The position numbers and the translations under genes are program-made. A stretch of DNA of 64,000 nt, taken from CAILZL01 sp963791615. Its GTDB lineage: Bacteria; Pseudomonadota; Gammaproteobacteria; Steroidobacterales; Steroidobacteraceae. The DNA is taken from positions 186,001-250,000 of the forward strand of contig CAWBTE010000008.1 of the NCBI GenBank assembly GCA_963791615.1. The letters are read 5' to 3'. Each line of letters begins with the position of its first letter. Within the stretch, counting starts at the first letter, position 1. This document shows, one piece after another, positions 40,148-51,576 of this stretch. Under the pieces are notes generated by a model. It worked only from the letters and a program-made list of their open reading frames with translations, was not told where the DNA came from and made no database searches.

Positions 40148-40184
40148 AAAAGGAGGTTTAACCATCACGGTTAAACCTCCTTTT
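40148..40184. terminator. Bidirectional rho-independent terminator
   Basis: A 16-bp perfect stem AAAAGGAGGTTTAACC / GGTTAAACCTCCTTTT around ATCAC, with A-rich and T-rich flanks. It lies between the convergent giant-protein gene and the minus-strand TonB receptor and can serve both. Confidence 0.9.
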
Positions 40185-40201
40185 GCTTTCAGCAGTAGTT
40201 G

Positions 40202-42578
40202 TTAAAAATGAGTTGTCAGTGTAACGCCATACGTTTTCGGGTTGCCTAAATGAATAGCCCCGAAATCATAAGCATAGGCAATGTACTTCTTATCACCTGC
40301 GTTTCGTATCCAGAACATCAGCTCCGCTTGTTTTGAAGAAATACCGAAACGGGTATTCAATAAACTATACCCTTTTTGTGAAATATTATTCGACAGATCA
40401 AAATATTGCTTACCAACGTACATCCACTCACCACGTACTACTAATTTTAATGGCTGTTTTGTACCCAGGTCAAAACCGTATTGCAACGCCAACATAGATG
40501 TTACATTGGGGGTAAAAATTTGTTTTTTACCATCAAGGTCAACGGCTGAACCATTCTGGGATAATTTTAAATTTTTATACACTGCATCGGTGTAGCCGAA
40601 ATTATAATCTGTCTGCAACCCTTTCACTGGTGTTGCAGCCATTTCCAGTTCTATACCCTTACTGGTTAATTTACCTGCATTACGTGTTACTGTTATAGCA
40701 TCAGGTAATACCAGGGTAGGCACCTGTGCATCGGTCACATGCGTTAAGAATACCGCAATGTTCAAACGCAAACGGCTGTTGAATAAATTATTTTTAATGC
40801 CAGCCTCTATATTGTTACTATACTCAGGTTTGTAAGGATATAAAGGTGGTTGTGAAGGATCGGAAGATAACTGTGTCAATCCACCGGTGCGGTAACCGCG
40901 GCTGTACGTGGCAAATACATTAGTGTTGGCAGCAAGCTTGAAGGCCAAACCCAGTTTTGGAGAGAAGGCGCTGAAGTTTACGCTGGCAGAGGTATCGGGT
41001 CTTGTTTCAAACTGTGGATTGGGATCAGGGTCTTTTTGGTATTCACCCAGCACGTTATATTTTTTCTTTTCATAATCATACCGCAGACCTGCAATGATAT
41101 CTAATTTGTCAGTAATAGCATAAGTAGCCTGGCCAAAAAAAGCTATCCCGGAGCTTTTACCTTTTGTAGAATTGATGATGGAAAAATCAGTATCAGGAGC
41201 ACCCACTAAAGCTGCATCTTTTCCAAAATGAATAGCTTGTTTCACCGGGTTATCCTGGTGGAAAAGATAACTGCCGGCTGTCCATTTTAAGGAAGATGAT
41301 GTTGCAGCCGGTGAGGAAAATTTAAATTCCTGTGTCAGTACTTTCACTTTATTCCAGTCACCACCATAGTTATTAATGATAGTTACTCCGTCAATGGGTG
41401 AAAAATCCCCATCCAGGGGTTTGTTATAATAGCGACGATTAGATTGATATGCAGTCTGCGAGCTAAAGTTGAATGACTTGCCTGCATACTTAGCAGTAAA
41501 AGAGCTATTGAATGTATTATCAATCATTTTCGCAGTGGCATCCTGGTTAACAGCGAAAGGAGGATCAAATGGATTCTCTACAAACATGTTTACCAGGGGA
41601 AATGCGCCGTTGTTACGGTTGTTGTGATGCTTTATATTAATGTTAAAGGACCATTTTGTATTGGCAATATACTTCAGGTAATAATTACCTGTGAAACTGT
41701 TCTGCTTATCAAAACCAGAATTATTAAACTCGTTTCTGTAATAGCCATTTCGCTTATCATACACGCCTGAAACACCCAGGAAAAGTTTATTTTTTACCAA
41801 AGGGGTACGTAAGCCAATGCTGTACCGTTGCTGATTATAATTACCAATATTTATTTCGGCAAAACCATTCGTAGTGTTACCGGGTTGTTTTGTAATGATA
41901 TTGATTACTCCACCCATTGCATTTCTTCCATACAATGTTCCCTGCGGGCCCCTTAATATTTCAATTCGTTCAACATCGAGTAACATGGCAATATAAGTAT
42001 CCAGCCCAAACTGGTTTACTCCATCAATATAAGTGGCAACAGCAGGATCATAAGAGGTAGTAGTGATACCACGGATGGATGTAACATTCCTGTCATCACC
42101 TGAGTTGGAGGTATACAGGTTGGGGACAATTGCCGTCAGTTCTTCGCTGTTCCATAAGCGGTATTGCTGTACTTGCCGGGCCGAAATAGCTGTAATGCTA
42201 AAAGGGACTTTTTGTAAAAACTCTTCTGTTTTTTGCGCAGTCACCAGCACAGCGTCTCAATTGTTGTCCGGCATCAATCAATTGAATATTCAGCGATTCA
42301 TTTGCTGCTCCTCCAATGGCAATATCTTTATAGATGGTGGCATAGCCAACAGCAGAAACCTGCATAACATATTTGCCTGCTGGTAAATTATTAAAACTGA
42401 AATTTCCCTGTTCATCTGAAACCGCCCCTTCGTTGGTATTTAGTAAATAAACAGTAGAACCCGGAACAGGGGCAGAGCGGGCATTGGTGATTTTTCCTGA
42501 AAATTGGCTGGTTTGCTGGCTTTGAGCTGAAATATCAAGTACGGCGAACAGCACAAAAAAAATAAGGTGGATTCTCAT
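40202..42578 (-). CDS. TonB-dependent receptor with carboxypeptidase-like N-terminal domain (one frameshift)
   Basis: Outer-membrane importer of about 790 residues. The N-terminal part (from ATG 42578, MRIHLIFFVLFAVLDISAQS) has a signal peptide and a CarboxypepD_reg-like domain (GKITNARSAPVPGSTVYLLN, GNFSFNNLPAGKYVMQVSAV). After a one-base shift near 42,240 comes the plug: LVTAQKTEEFLQKVPFSITA, the TonB-box-like start, then LDVERIEILRGPQGTLYGRN and AMGGVINIITKQP. The barrel ends KTYGVTLTTHF with terminal Phe. The plug wording resembles receptors of the IroN/FyuA or fusicoccin-type group often assigned to siderophores or other small molecules. No SusD neighbour exists, so it acts alone. Ligand unknown. 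Confidence 0.9.
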
Positions 42579-42584
42579 AAACAT

Positions 42585-43129
42585 AAGCTTGTATAGGTTA
42601 ATAAAACGGATGAAAGGGTATTGTATTTTACATTGCCAGCTTAAACTTTTTATTTCTATGGGCGTTTTCAATTCTTTTCTTTTCCGGGAAGTAAAATTGT
42701 AACATAAAAACTTATTATCAAATTATAAAGCCAGAAAAAAAGGAAAGAGAAAAAATGAAAATCAGCTATTTCAGCAATATTATCAATAAAGGGGTTCCAG
42801 GTTCGGTTTTCCAGCAGGAATTCTCAGGAGGGCCAGTTGAACCTTTTATTTAATTGCTCAAAACCCTTCGATTGAGGAATAATCTTCATATCATTGTGGT
42901 TCGTTTTATCCGCACTACTGAGTAACGTACCTTCCCAACAACATCCTGCGTATAACCCATATTCTGATCCGGCTAAACCCTGAATTACTATTCTCCAAAT
43001 TCCTGTTTAAAATTACCCTTGCCCGGTCACGAAATATTTATGCTGCATAACGGGTAAATGTTTCCCGGAAAGTTAATTTAATGATACACGCTGTAAAATA
43101 TTTAGTTACGTTGTTTAAAATTATTGTCC
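42585..43129. other. Intergenic region with a decayed LolA fragment
   Basis: This 545-bp stretch between the divergent TonB receptor and dehydrogenase genes must contain both promoters. Apart from the LolA-like remnant at 42,761-42,814 no gene is visible. The end near 43,060-43,129 is AT-rich and likely holds the dehydrogenase promoter. Confidence 0.5.
42761..42814 (+). pseudogene. Remnant of the 3' end of a LolA-like gene
   Basis: The 54 bases match positions 30,726-30,779, the last codons of the LolA-like gene, at about 47 of 54 positions by eye, including the shared run AGGTTCGGTTTTCCAG-like end and TATCAATAAAGGGGT. The upstream A-rich stretch (42,733-42,757) also resembles the Lys-rich part of that gene. 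No complete copy exists here. Confidence 0.6.
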
Positions 43130-45914
43130 ATGAAGAAGATCTTTTTTATACTTGGTTTTCTTTTATCTTTTAATCGCATTACTGTTTTTGCACAAACATT
43201 TTCCCTTCCGGGATTTTCCACTAATACACTTGGTTCAAACTGGGATCAACCAATAGGTGCGGCTTTTTCAAAAGATGGCCAGAAATTATTTGTCTGGGAA
43301 AAAGCGGGAAAAGTATTTGTTTGCAACAGAAATGTTTCAGGATTTATATGATAAACAAACCACTCCTGTGGCTGGATATTTCTGCGGAAGTGGGAAACTG
43401 GGGAGATCATGGATCTTATCGGTTTTGCATTAGACCCTGAGTTTAATGCTAATGGGCTGATCTACCTTTTATATGTGGTGGACAGGCGTGCTTTGATGAA
43501 TGATGCCACTCCAGTTGATCAGCCGGCGGTTGCTACTATTGGCAGGGTTTCACGATTTCAAACTTTTGTGGATGGTAATAATGATCTCGTATTTAACCCG
43601 GCGACCAAAACAATTTTGATCGGTGAATCACCCTCTACCGGCATTCCCGTATTGACTGATTCACATGGAATGGGCAGTCTTGTTTTTGCAGCAGATGGGA
43701 CACTGCTTGTTTCAGCCGGTGATGGTGCATCATACAATAGCCCGGATGAAGGCAATAATGCCCAGACAAACTATGCACAAGCTCTTACTGATGGTATCAT
43801 CAGAAGTCAGGAAAACGCAGGTGCATTCCGGGCACAATTGCTCAATTCTCATAATGGTAAAATATTGCGGATAGACCCGACGAATGGTAATGGTATGGCA
43901 AGTAATCCATTTTATAATACATGGCCGAACCACGTTCCCCAAATCAAGGGTATGGGCGCTTGGCTTTCGTAATCCTTTCCGGTTTAACATACGGCCGGGT
44001 ACAGGATCTACCAATCCATCTGCCGGCGATATAGGCGAACTTTATGTGGGTGATGTGGGATGGAGAAATTACGAAGAACTGAACATCATTAAAGCCCCCG
44101 GTATGAATTGCGGCTGGCCCATTTTTGAGGGACTTAACTATGAAGTGGCAGGTCCCTATCCGGGTGAAGTGGCCTATTCTGTTTTTACTACACAAAACAT
44201 GGATGAACCCAACCCTTTGTTTCAAACTGGCAGTTGCTCACAGGAATATTTTACTTTCAATAATTTACTAAAGCAGGCTACTGCTGATGGAATATCTACG
44301 CTTTATAATCCCTGCAATGCTTCTGTTCCGATCGTCAGTGGCAATCCTAACCGTTTTTTTCACCGGCGACCTTCCATTGACTGGCAGCAATATACTAACA
44401 ATGCCAGGGTACCCATCTTCAATGGAAATAACGCAGCTACAGCGTTGATCGGTACTCCCGCTTCAAATGTTATTGGCACACCATTCCCGGGCAACTGTAG
44501 TATTGGCGGTTTTTGGTACACTGGCAGTTTATTCCCTGCCCAGTTTAGAAATACGTATTTCCTTGCGGATCTTGGCGCTAAATGGTTAAAAAGTTTTACC
44601 ATCAATTATACTGATGTGGTTCAAAAGGTGGAAAATATTGCATCAGATTTTCCTTCTTCTGTTCAATATTCTTCCGTTGTTTGTATGGCAGAAAACCCAT
44701 TGGATGGTACGGTTGTATTTGTTGATATTGTTACTAATAGTATAAGAAGGCTGACCTATGGAGGTAATCAATACCCCGTAGTGAAGATGGAATCTGATGT
44801 TAAGTACGGGCCATCTGTATTGAATGTTTCTTTTACAGGAAATAATTCTTACGATCCGGAAGGAGGTCGTTTAACTTATTTATGGAACTTTGGTGATGGC
44901 AGTCCTCTTATCACAACGGCGGATGCAACACATGCTTTTACCGCAGCCGGGCCAAAGAAATTTACAGTAACACTTACTGTAAAGGACAGCGTGAATTTTT
45001 CTGCAACAGACAGCATCATTATATCGGTAAATAATACGCCACCCAATGCAGCCATTACAAGCCCGGTCAATAATTCAATTTACAGGGTAGGTGTTGATAC
45101 TACTTATGCGTTTACAGCAACCGTCACTGACGATGAACACTCACCCTCACAATTGAAATATGAATGGCAGCAATTTTTGCGGCATAATAACCATGAGCAT
45201 CCGGGAGTAATTGATACTGCCAGGATCACTACCGGAACCATAGCGCGGGTTGGTTGTAACGGGGAAACCTATTACTGGATGGTAAAATTAAAAGTAACAG
45301 ATGCAGCAGGACTTTCAACGATTGATTCCGCAAAAATATATCCTGCGTGTGCAGGAGGCTCTTTACCAATTATATTGAGAAAATTCAGCGTAACGCAACT
45401 GGATAATACGAACCTGGTGAAATGGACAACTGAAACGGCCATGCAGATCAAAGACTTTGAAGTAGAACGGAGTATGGATGGCCGTAATTTCTTTAGCATA
45501 CACCATCAGCAGGCCAGGAGTATAATGGGAACCAATGATTACATTTTTCCAGACAATAGTTTTCCTGCCGGCGTAAATTATTATCGTTTAAAAATGATTG
45601 AGATCGGTGATGTGGTCAGGTATTCTGCTATTGTAAAAATTTCTGCGGAAATAAAAAATGAAAGCCTGGTGGTATCTCCTAATCCTGTTGTTGCTAATTT
45701 TTCAGTGACATACAATGCAATAGCTAATGGCCTGGTCATTATCCGTATCAGTGATATAAGCGGCAGGCTGGTCAGTACTGTTCATGAAACTGTAAACAGG
45801 GGAAAGAATCTTATTTACCTGCAAAACCAACCAGCATGGAAACCCGGAATGTACATGGTAACTGTTCAACAGGGCAATGACATCCAACAGGGAAAATTAG
45901 TAAAGACTGAATAA
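43130..45914 (+). CDS. T9SS-exported PQQ sugar-dehydrogenase-type protein (paralogue of the giant protein's C-terminal half; frameshifted)
   Basis: About 928 residues. ATG 43130 opens a signal peptide (MKKIFFILGFLLSFNRITVF) followed directly by the propeller: LGSNWDQPIGAAFSKDGQKL, FVWEKAGKVFVCNRN, DSHGMGSLVFAADGTLLVSA, LGFRNPFRFNIRPGTGSTNP and NCGWPIFEGLN. Then PKD (LTYLWNFGDGSPLI), an Ig-like region (NNTPPNAAITSPVNNS), a beta domain (LVKWTTETAMQIKDFEVERS) and the sorting domain (VSPNPVVANF to VKTE). It matches the giant protein's C-terminal 900 residues almost block by block but lacks the Ig/LamG arms. Frames change near 43,345, 43,400 and 43,930. PQQ or sugar specificity is not shown by sequence alone. 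Confidence 0.87.
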
Positions 45915-46017
45915 AAGAATTAATTATAAATGAAAGACCGGAGGCTAAGCAAGAACTGTTGATATGGATACAGGATATGAAACATTCAAGAATATGCGGT
46001 AGAAAGAGAAAGCAGTT

Positions 46018-46061
46018 TCCCTCTCCTCGTCATTGCGAGCAAAGCGAAGCAAGGAGAGGGA
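46018..46061. repeat. Hairpin repeat with the GTCATTGCGAGC core
   Basis: Outer arms TCCCTCTCCT / AGGAGAGGGA enclose CGTCATTGCGAGCAAAGCGAAG plus CA. The inner core is a short intergenic repeat I have seen in many unrelated bacterial genomes. It lies between a plus-strand dehydrogenase gene and minus-strand pdxA, so it may also terminate transcription, though no T-run is present. Confidence 0.6.
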
Positions 46062-46079
46062 CGGAAGGGTGAGGTCAGG

Positions 46080-47171
46080 TTAGCCTTCCTTTATTTCTTC
46101 ATCTTCCATACGTGCAAAAGATTCGGCAGTTATTTTACGTACCGGATTTTTCCGGTTGTCTTCATAACCGGCACGGCGGTTAATAATATCAATACATTCA
46201 AATACAGCAGCAATGAAAGAAGAAGTATCAGCTTTATCTTTTCCGGCAATATCAAATGCCACACCATGATCGGGTGATGTTCTTACGGCAGGTAGCCCGG
46301 CGGTATAATTAATACCTTCGCCAGTCGCAAGTGCTTTAAATGGAATCAATCCCTGATCGTGGTACATAGCCAATACGGCATCAAATTTAGTCAAAACTGT
46401 CGCCGGGCAAAAAAAGCATCAGCGCTGTAGGGCCCTACAGCCAGTATATTATTATTCTTTGCTTCTTTAATCGCTGGTTTAATGATGGTTTCTTCTTCAT
46501 TGCCTATCAGGCCTTCATCACCTGCATGGGGGTTTAGTCCCAGCACAGCGATGCGTGGTTTATCAATGCCAAAATCTTTTTGCAGGCTTTGTATGAATAA
46601 TGTTCAGCTTGCTTACAATTTTTTCTTTGGTAATATGTTTGCGCAATTTCGCTACCGGCACATGTTCAGTAACCAAGCGCCACCCGGAAATTGCCGGCAC
46701 AAAGCATCATCACCACATCATTTACACCAAACATACTTTTGAGATAGGGGGTATGGCCGGTGAAATTAAATTCGGCAGACTGAATATTTTTTTTATGAAT
46801 CGGTGCTGTTACCAATCCATCAATTTGTTTTTGTTTTAATGCGGCCACGGCAGTTTGTAAGGAGAGCACTGCATATTTTCCCCCTATATCAGTCAGTTGT
46901 CCGGGATTGATGGCTACTTCTTCTTCCCAGCAATTAAACAGATTGACCTGTTTATGGTTGATGCGGCTGAAGTCTTTTATGATTTGATAGTTGAAATTGA
47001 TATTCGGGAATGGATTTCCGGTAAAAATTAATCACTTTATTCGAGGCAAAGATCACCGGGGTGCAATGATTCCAGTATGCGGTTGTCAGAAAATGTTTTA
47101 ATGATCAGTTCAATGCCGATACCATTCAGGTCGCCGCAGGAGATACCGATGATGGGTTTTGTTTGACTCAT
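46080..47171 (-). CDS. pdxA: 4-hydroxythreonine-4-phosphate dehydrogenase PdxA (several frameshifts)
   Basis: PdxA oxidises 4-phosphohydroxy-threonine in the DXP-independent-of-PdxS pathway of vitamin B6 synthesis. ATG 47171 begins MSQTKPIIGISCGDLNGIGI, which aligns with the family start (a G-D-x-x-G-I-G pattern). Later pieces include QKQIDGLVTAPIHKKNIQSA, EFNFTGHTPYLKSMFG with the metal His, LGLNPHAGDEG and MYHDQGLIPFKALATGEG with the second metal His, and finally VRTSPDHGVAFDIAGK. The sum of about 364 residues fits the family. Frames change near 47,035-47,060, 46,870, 46,670, 46,600 and 46,395. All substrate residues seem present, so sequencing indels are likely. Confidence 0.88.
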
Positions 47172-47402
47172 GTATGAAAGATTAACCGTAAAAATAATGA
47201 TTTCTGACCGGAGCAGGATTAAAACTGTTATTTCAGCAAAAACTTAATACCCGGCATAATTATTTTTACACATTTTCGTAATAATTCTACTTTCGAGTTG
47301 CCAATATTTTTACAATGAGATTTGTTTAGATTGCATATAATAAGCAATAATTCTCATCTTTATAGAAGAATCGAATTAGTATTCGCAGAAAAATCCAATT
47401 GT

Positions 47403-49347
47403 ATGAAGCCTCTATCAATAGTAAATGCTATTGCGTTATCTTTTATTGCAGGTTGTTTTACAATAACAATCTCAGCTCAAACTATCGGAACATTTGCTTC
47501 TGTAACTCCAACAGCACAAACACAAAACCTTGTTCTTCCTGCTACTCATAAATTTCAGCGTATTATTAAATCTGGTGATCCTTTATCATCAGGAGGAACA
47601 CTTGGAAATAATACAGACTTTACAGGATATGTTCCTGTCTCCGGAAGCAGCAGAAACGGATATTTATCCATCAGCAATGAAACAACACCGGCCGGATGTG
47701 CCATCCTTGGAATTTCTTATAACTATACAAGCCATACCTGGATGTAAACAGTGGTGGTAATGTTTCTTTTCCATTGCAGATATAGGTGAAACATCAAGAT
47801 TTTGCTCCGGAACGGTAACACCTAACAATACAATTATTGTAGTGAAGAAGATGTATCCGGAATTGACAATAATGGAGATGGTTATACAGACAGGGGATGG
47901 CTTATTGAAATAAATCCTGCAACAAGAACTGTTATTAACCAGGATGGGGCAGGTGGGGTTGATAAATTATGGGCTCTTGGCCGGACGAACCGGGAAAATG
48001 CGGCAATCAGAAGTGATAACAAGGTTCTTATATTCGGGTGCAGATGATGGGAGTCTGGGATATTTATACAAATTTATTCCAACCGTGCCGGGAAACTTCA
48101 GCAGTGGTACTTTATATGTATTTGCAAACAACAGCGTCTCTTGGAAATGGTACATGGCGGACTGTTGCCAACGGAACACAGACTGAAAGAAATAATATCC
48201 GTACAGCAAGTACTGCTGCCGGGGCTTATAACTTTAATGGCATTGAAGATGTTGAGATAGGCCCGGATGGTAAAATATATTTTTGTGCAAAATCTGAAGG
48301 AAAGATTTATCGCTTCACTGATAATGGAACTTTTGGAACTGCCACTGATATAACCGGACTAGAGGTATTTGCGGAAACGACGAATTATCCTGCAATTACG
48401 AGTTATGATGTTGATGGCACTGGCCCATTGGCCAGCAGAACCATGGGGGAGGGGAAATGACAACCTGGCATTTGACGGAGAAGGAAACTTGTGGGTATGC
48501 CAGGATGCAATTGTTGCATCTGACCGTAATCATATTTGGGTGGTGGGGCCAACTCATACTCAGGCATCACCACAGGTCAGGGTATTTGCCACAACACCTA
48601 TACGAAGTGAACCAACCGGAATAACTTTTACACCGGATTACAAATTCATGTTTATTTCTTTCATGGGCCCTAACTGGATCAGTAATACGACATCACAGAT
48701 GGATGCGGCCGGAGTAATCCGTAGTTTTTAATACACATACAACCGTAGTAATAGCCAGGGTCGGAAAACCTGGGGCCATTCTCCATTTTGCCTGTACATT
48801 CACAGCTTTCGATGTTAGAAAGGCGGGTGCCGGTGTGGTGGTAAACTGGAGTGCAGAAATATAAATAATCACAACTATTTTTCAGTAGAAAGATCAACCA
48901 ATGGAATTGATTTTGAAGAAATACACAGAAACAATGAAAACATTAATGGCACCGTTGAAAGCGAACATTCGGCTTTACGGATAATAATCTGCCTGTTGCA
49001 GATGTTATCTTATTATCGTATTAAACAATGCGATATGAATGGCAATTGCCAGGTACACTGATATAAAAAGAGTGAAATTGCCTATCCAGAAACCGGATTG
49101 TCCGTATTTATCCCGCAACCGGCAAATGATAAATTGAATATTCGGTATAATTCCATTTAGTGAAGGAACAGGAACAATTACAATAACCGATATAAATGGA
49201 AAAATGGTAAAGCAGGAGACACGTTACTTGAATAAAGGAGTACAAATCTATTATCATAAATACAGCTAGCTTTGAGCAGCGGTATTTACATGATAACAAT
49301 CAGGGATAAAAATTATCCAGAAAACTTCTCAAGTGATTTATAAATGA
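47403..49347 (+). CDS. PhoX/DUF839-type secreted protein with T9SS sorting domain (heavily frameshifted)
   Basis: ATG 47403 opens a signal peptide (MKPLSIVNAIALSFIAGCFT). The propeller-like body reads LVLPATHKFQRIIKSGDPLS, NTDFTGYVPVSGSSRNGYLS and ISNETTP; then, across shifts, SGIDNNGDGYTDRGWLIEIN, LWALGRTNRENAAI, GIEDVEIGPDGKIYFCAKSE and DNLAFDGEGNLWVCQDA. The LGR-x-N-x-E-N-A and E-D-V-x-x-x-P-D-G phrases are diagnostic of PhoX/DUF839 alkaline phosphatases, which use Ca and Fe. The C-terminal piece, with PQPANDKLNIRYNS and TITDINGKMVKQETRYLNKG, is a sorting domain; in the right frame it ends SQVIYK. At least eight frame changes are present, so exact sequence is unreliable. Confidence 0.78.
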
Positions 49348-49416
49348 ATAGCATTAGTAAACTTACTATTCAGCAATGCTGCAATAATAATATATCAGGT
49401 TTCCGTTATCTCTTAT

Positions 49417-51259
49417 TTAATCTGATGTTATATATGCAGAAGTAGTATCAGTCAGCGTTTTCATAAAAGCAACTAAATCTTTCTTTTCTTTTTTTGTAAG
49501 ACATCAATTTTTCAAATGGCAGTGTTTGGTTTGCCGGTGCGATGCCTAAACCTTGGCCACCACCTTTATTATAAAAATCAACCACTTCTTCCAGCGTTTT
49601 AAAAACACCATTGTGCATATAAGGTGCAGTTAAAGCAACATTCCGCAACGAAGGAGTTTTAAAGGAAAATAAATGAACAGGCGACTGGGTAATCAAATAT
49701 CTGCCGGAGTCACGTCTAATTGCGCCTTATTTTTATCCGGCCGATGCCGGCACCCCCAATACTTCACTTTCAATATAAAAATACCGGGGTGGTTTTGCCC
49801 CGCTGAATAAAGGCATAAAATGACAGGTGCCGCATTTGGCTTTGCCCATAAATAAATTAAATCCATTTGTTTCATTTTTATTCAACATAGCAGTCTCCAT
49901 TCATGTGTTTATCAAATTTACTGTTAAGTGCTATTAAAGTTCTTTCATAACAGGCAATCGCATTGCATATATTATTTACTGCATCTTCTGCTTTTGCATT
50001 CGGGTAGGCTTCTTTGTACAAATCGTTGTATTTTTTAATACTCAATATTTTCTCAGCAACTGTTTTTGCAGAGCCATGCATCTCTTTAGAATTGTTAAGT
50101 ACCTGTAATACCTGGTCTTCCAAACCTCTGCCGCGGCTGTCAGCAAACAGATTGCGCTGCAATGCTGCATTCCATATAGTAGGGGCATTTCGTTTTAGTG
50201 CAGAGTGGCCATCCAGCGCTTCACTTGTTTTTAAACCATCGGTAAAAGCTTTGTCGGGCTGATGGCAGCCGGCACAGCTTTGTTTGTTGTTAGAAGAAAG
50301 CTGTTTTTCAAAAAAAAGTTGTCTGCCGAATTCTACTTTTTGAGGAGTAGTGGTAAAATCACCTAAAAAACGGGATACATTAAATGCCCCGGGGTTAAAT
50401 AAAGTGCCGTTTTTTCTGATGGCGCTTAAATAATGGGCAGATTTATTATCAGACCAATCGTTAATTATTTTAAAATCACCAGTTATTTTTGTAATCGGGT
50501 TAAGGTACTTTACAATAAATGTTAATCTGTCAAACCGGTTAAACTGATTGTTCTTTTCAAGTATGTTACAGCATCTTTAAAAAGAGTTTCTAATTGCTGA
50601 TAAGTTACCCGGCGATTTTTCTTCAAATAAAGATTGATAAAAAGATATAAAATGTAGCAGGCCTTCTAATGCAGCAGCACATTCGGGTAATGAATTTTGA
50701 GCCGTTTGCGAATCAAAACCCGTTATACCCAATGCTGTTATCCGGTATGTTTCTTCTATAAATGCATCAAACAGATTGGCATCAGTAATATCCATGGCTT
50801 CATGTACGGCTGATAATTCAATCAGCATACCGGAGCAATTCATCCAATTGATATTTCAGAGTCGAATCATTCCTGCTATTATACTTCAGGAAAAATAAAA
50901 CCCTCTATTACCTGCATTCCCAGGGCTTCATTTTCCATAATATAAGGTTCACTTTCTTCAAAATAAGGTATAGGCGGGCCATTTAGACTGGTTACATAAG
51001 ATTCAAAATAATACCCGATAAGGGATTCTATTTTTTTATAGGTGGCCCTTGCAGTAAAAAATTGTATTTGCAGCTTTCTATTATCTTCGGTACTGGCGGC
51101 AATCTCCGAATTCTTTAATTTCAAAAATTAAAGTATCAAGTTTTTCCAGATAACTTTTTTTTACATGTTGCGATGGCGGTTAATTCGCGGAGTATTTGAA
51201 AAACTAAAACTGAATACTAATAAAAACAATGCCGAAACTATTAATAAATATCTGGTCAT
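49417..51259 (-). CDS. Di-heme cytochrome c peroxidase (MauG/CcpA family) with extra N-terminal domain (frameshifted)
   Basis: Reduces H2O2 with electrons from cytochromes in the periplasm. The start (ATG 51259, MTRYLLIVSALFLLVFSFSF) is a signal peptide. A helical N-terminal domain follows (LQIQFFTARATYKKIESLIG, SLNGPPIPYFEESEP, LGMQVIEGFIFPEV), imelysin-like in pattern. The peroxidase part has the first heme site CAGCHQPDKAFTDGL, NAPTIWNAALQRNLFADSRG, the second heme site CGTCHFMPLFSG, and SFKTPSLRNVALTAPYMHNG; the end in the true frame reads DLVAFMKTLTDTTSAYITSD. About 614 residues. Frame changes near 51,170, 50,860, 50,570, 49,870, 49,690 and 49,500. Confidence 0.85.
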
Positions 51260-51576
51260 ATTTAGGATGGATATTAGTTATTTATTATTTAAAACAAGAA
51301 AAAATAATAAAAAGTTACAAAATTCGAATGATTGTTTTCGACAATGAAAAATTTTAATACAAATAAAAGATATTTTTTGATTAATAAATTAATCATAGGT
51401 AAGAAACGCAGCTTCGAAGCGTAGATATACCCTTAGTATCATTGTAGTATTTCCTATTGATATAATATGTTTTTACGCTTGTTAAGTTTATTTATGTTTT
51501 TTTGTATAAGGGAAAACCTTAATTATACATTTAATATATCCAAACTATCCACTAAAAACCACGAACATCCTTTAAT
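51260..51576. other. AT-rich divergent promoter region
   Basis: 317 bp between the divergent peroxidase (minus) and phosphatase (plus) genes. Very AT-rich with no gene seen. Promoters of both genes must lie here; no confident motif was identified. Confidence 0.5.
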
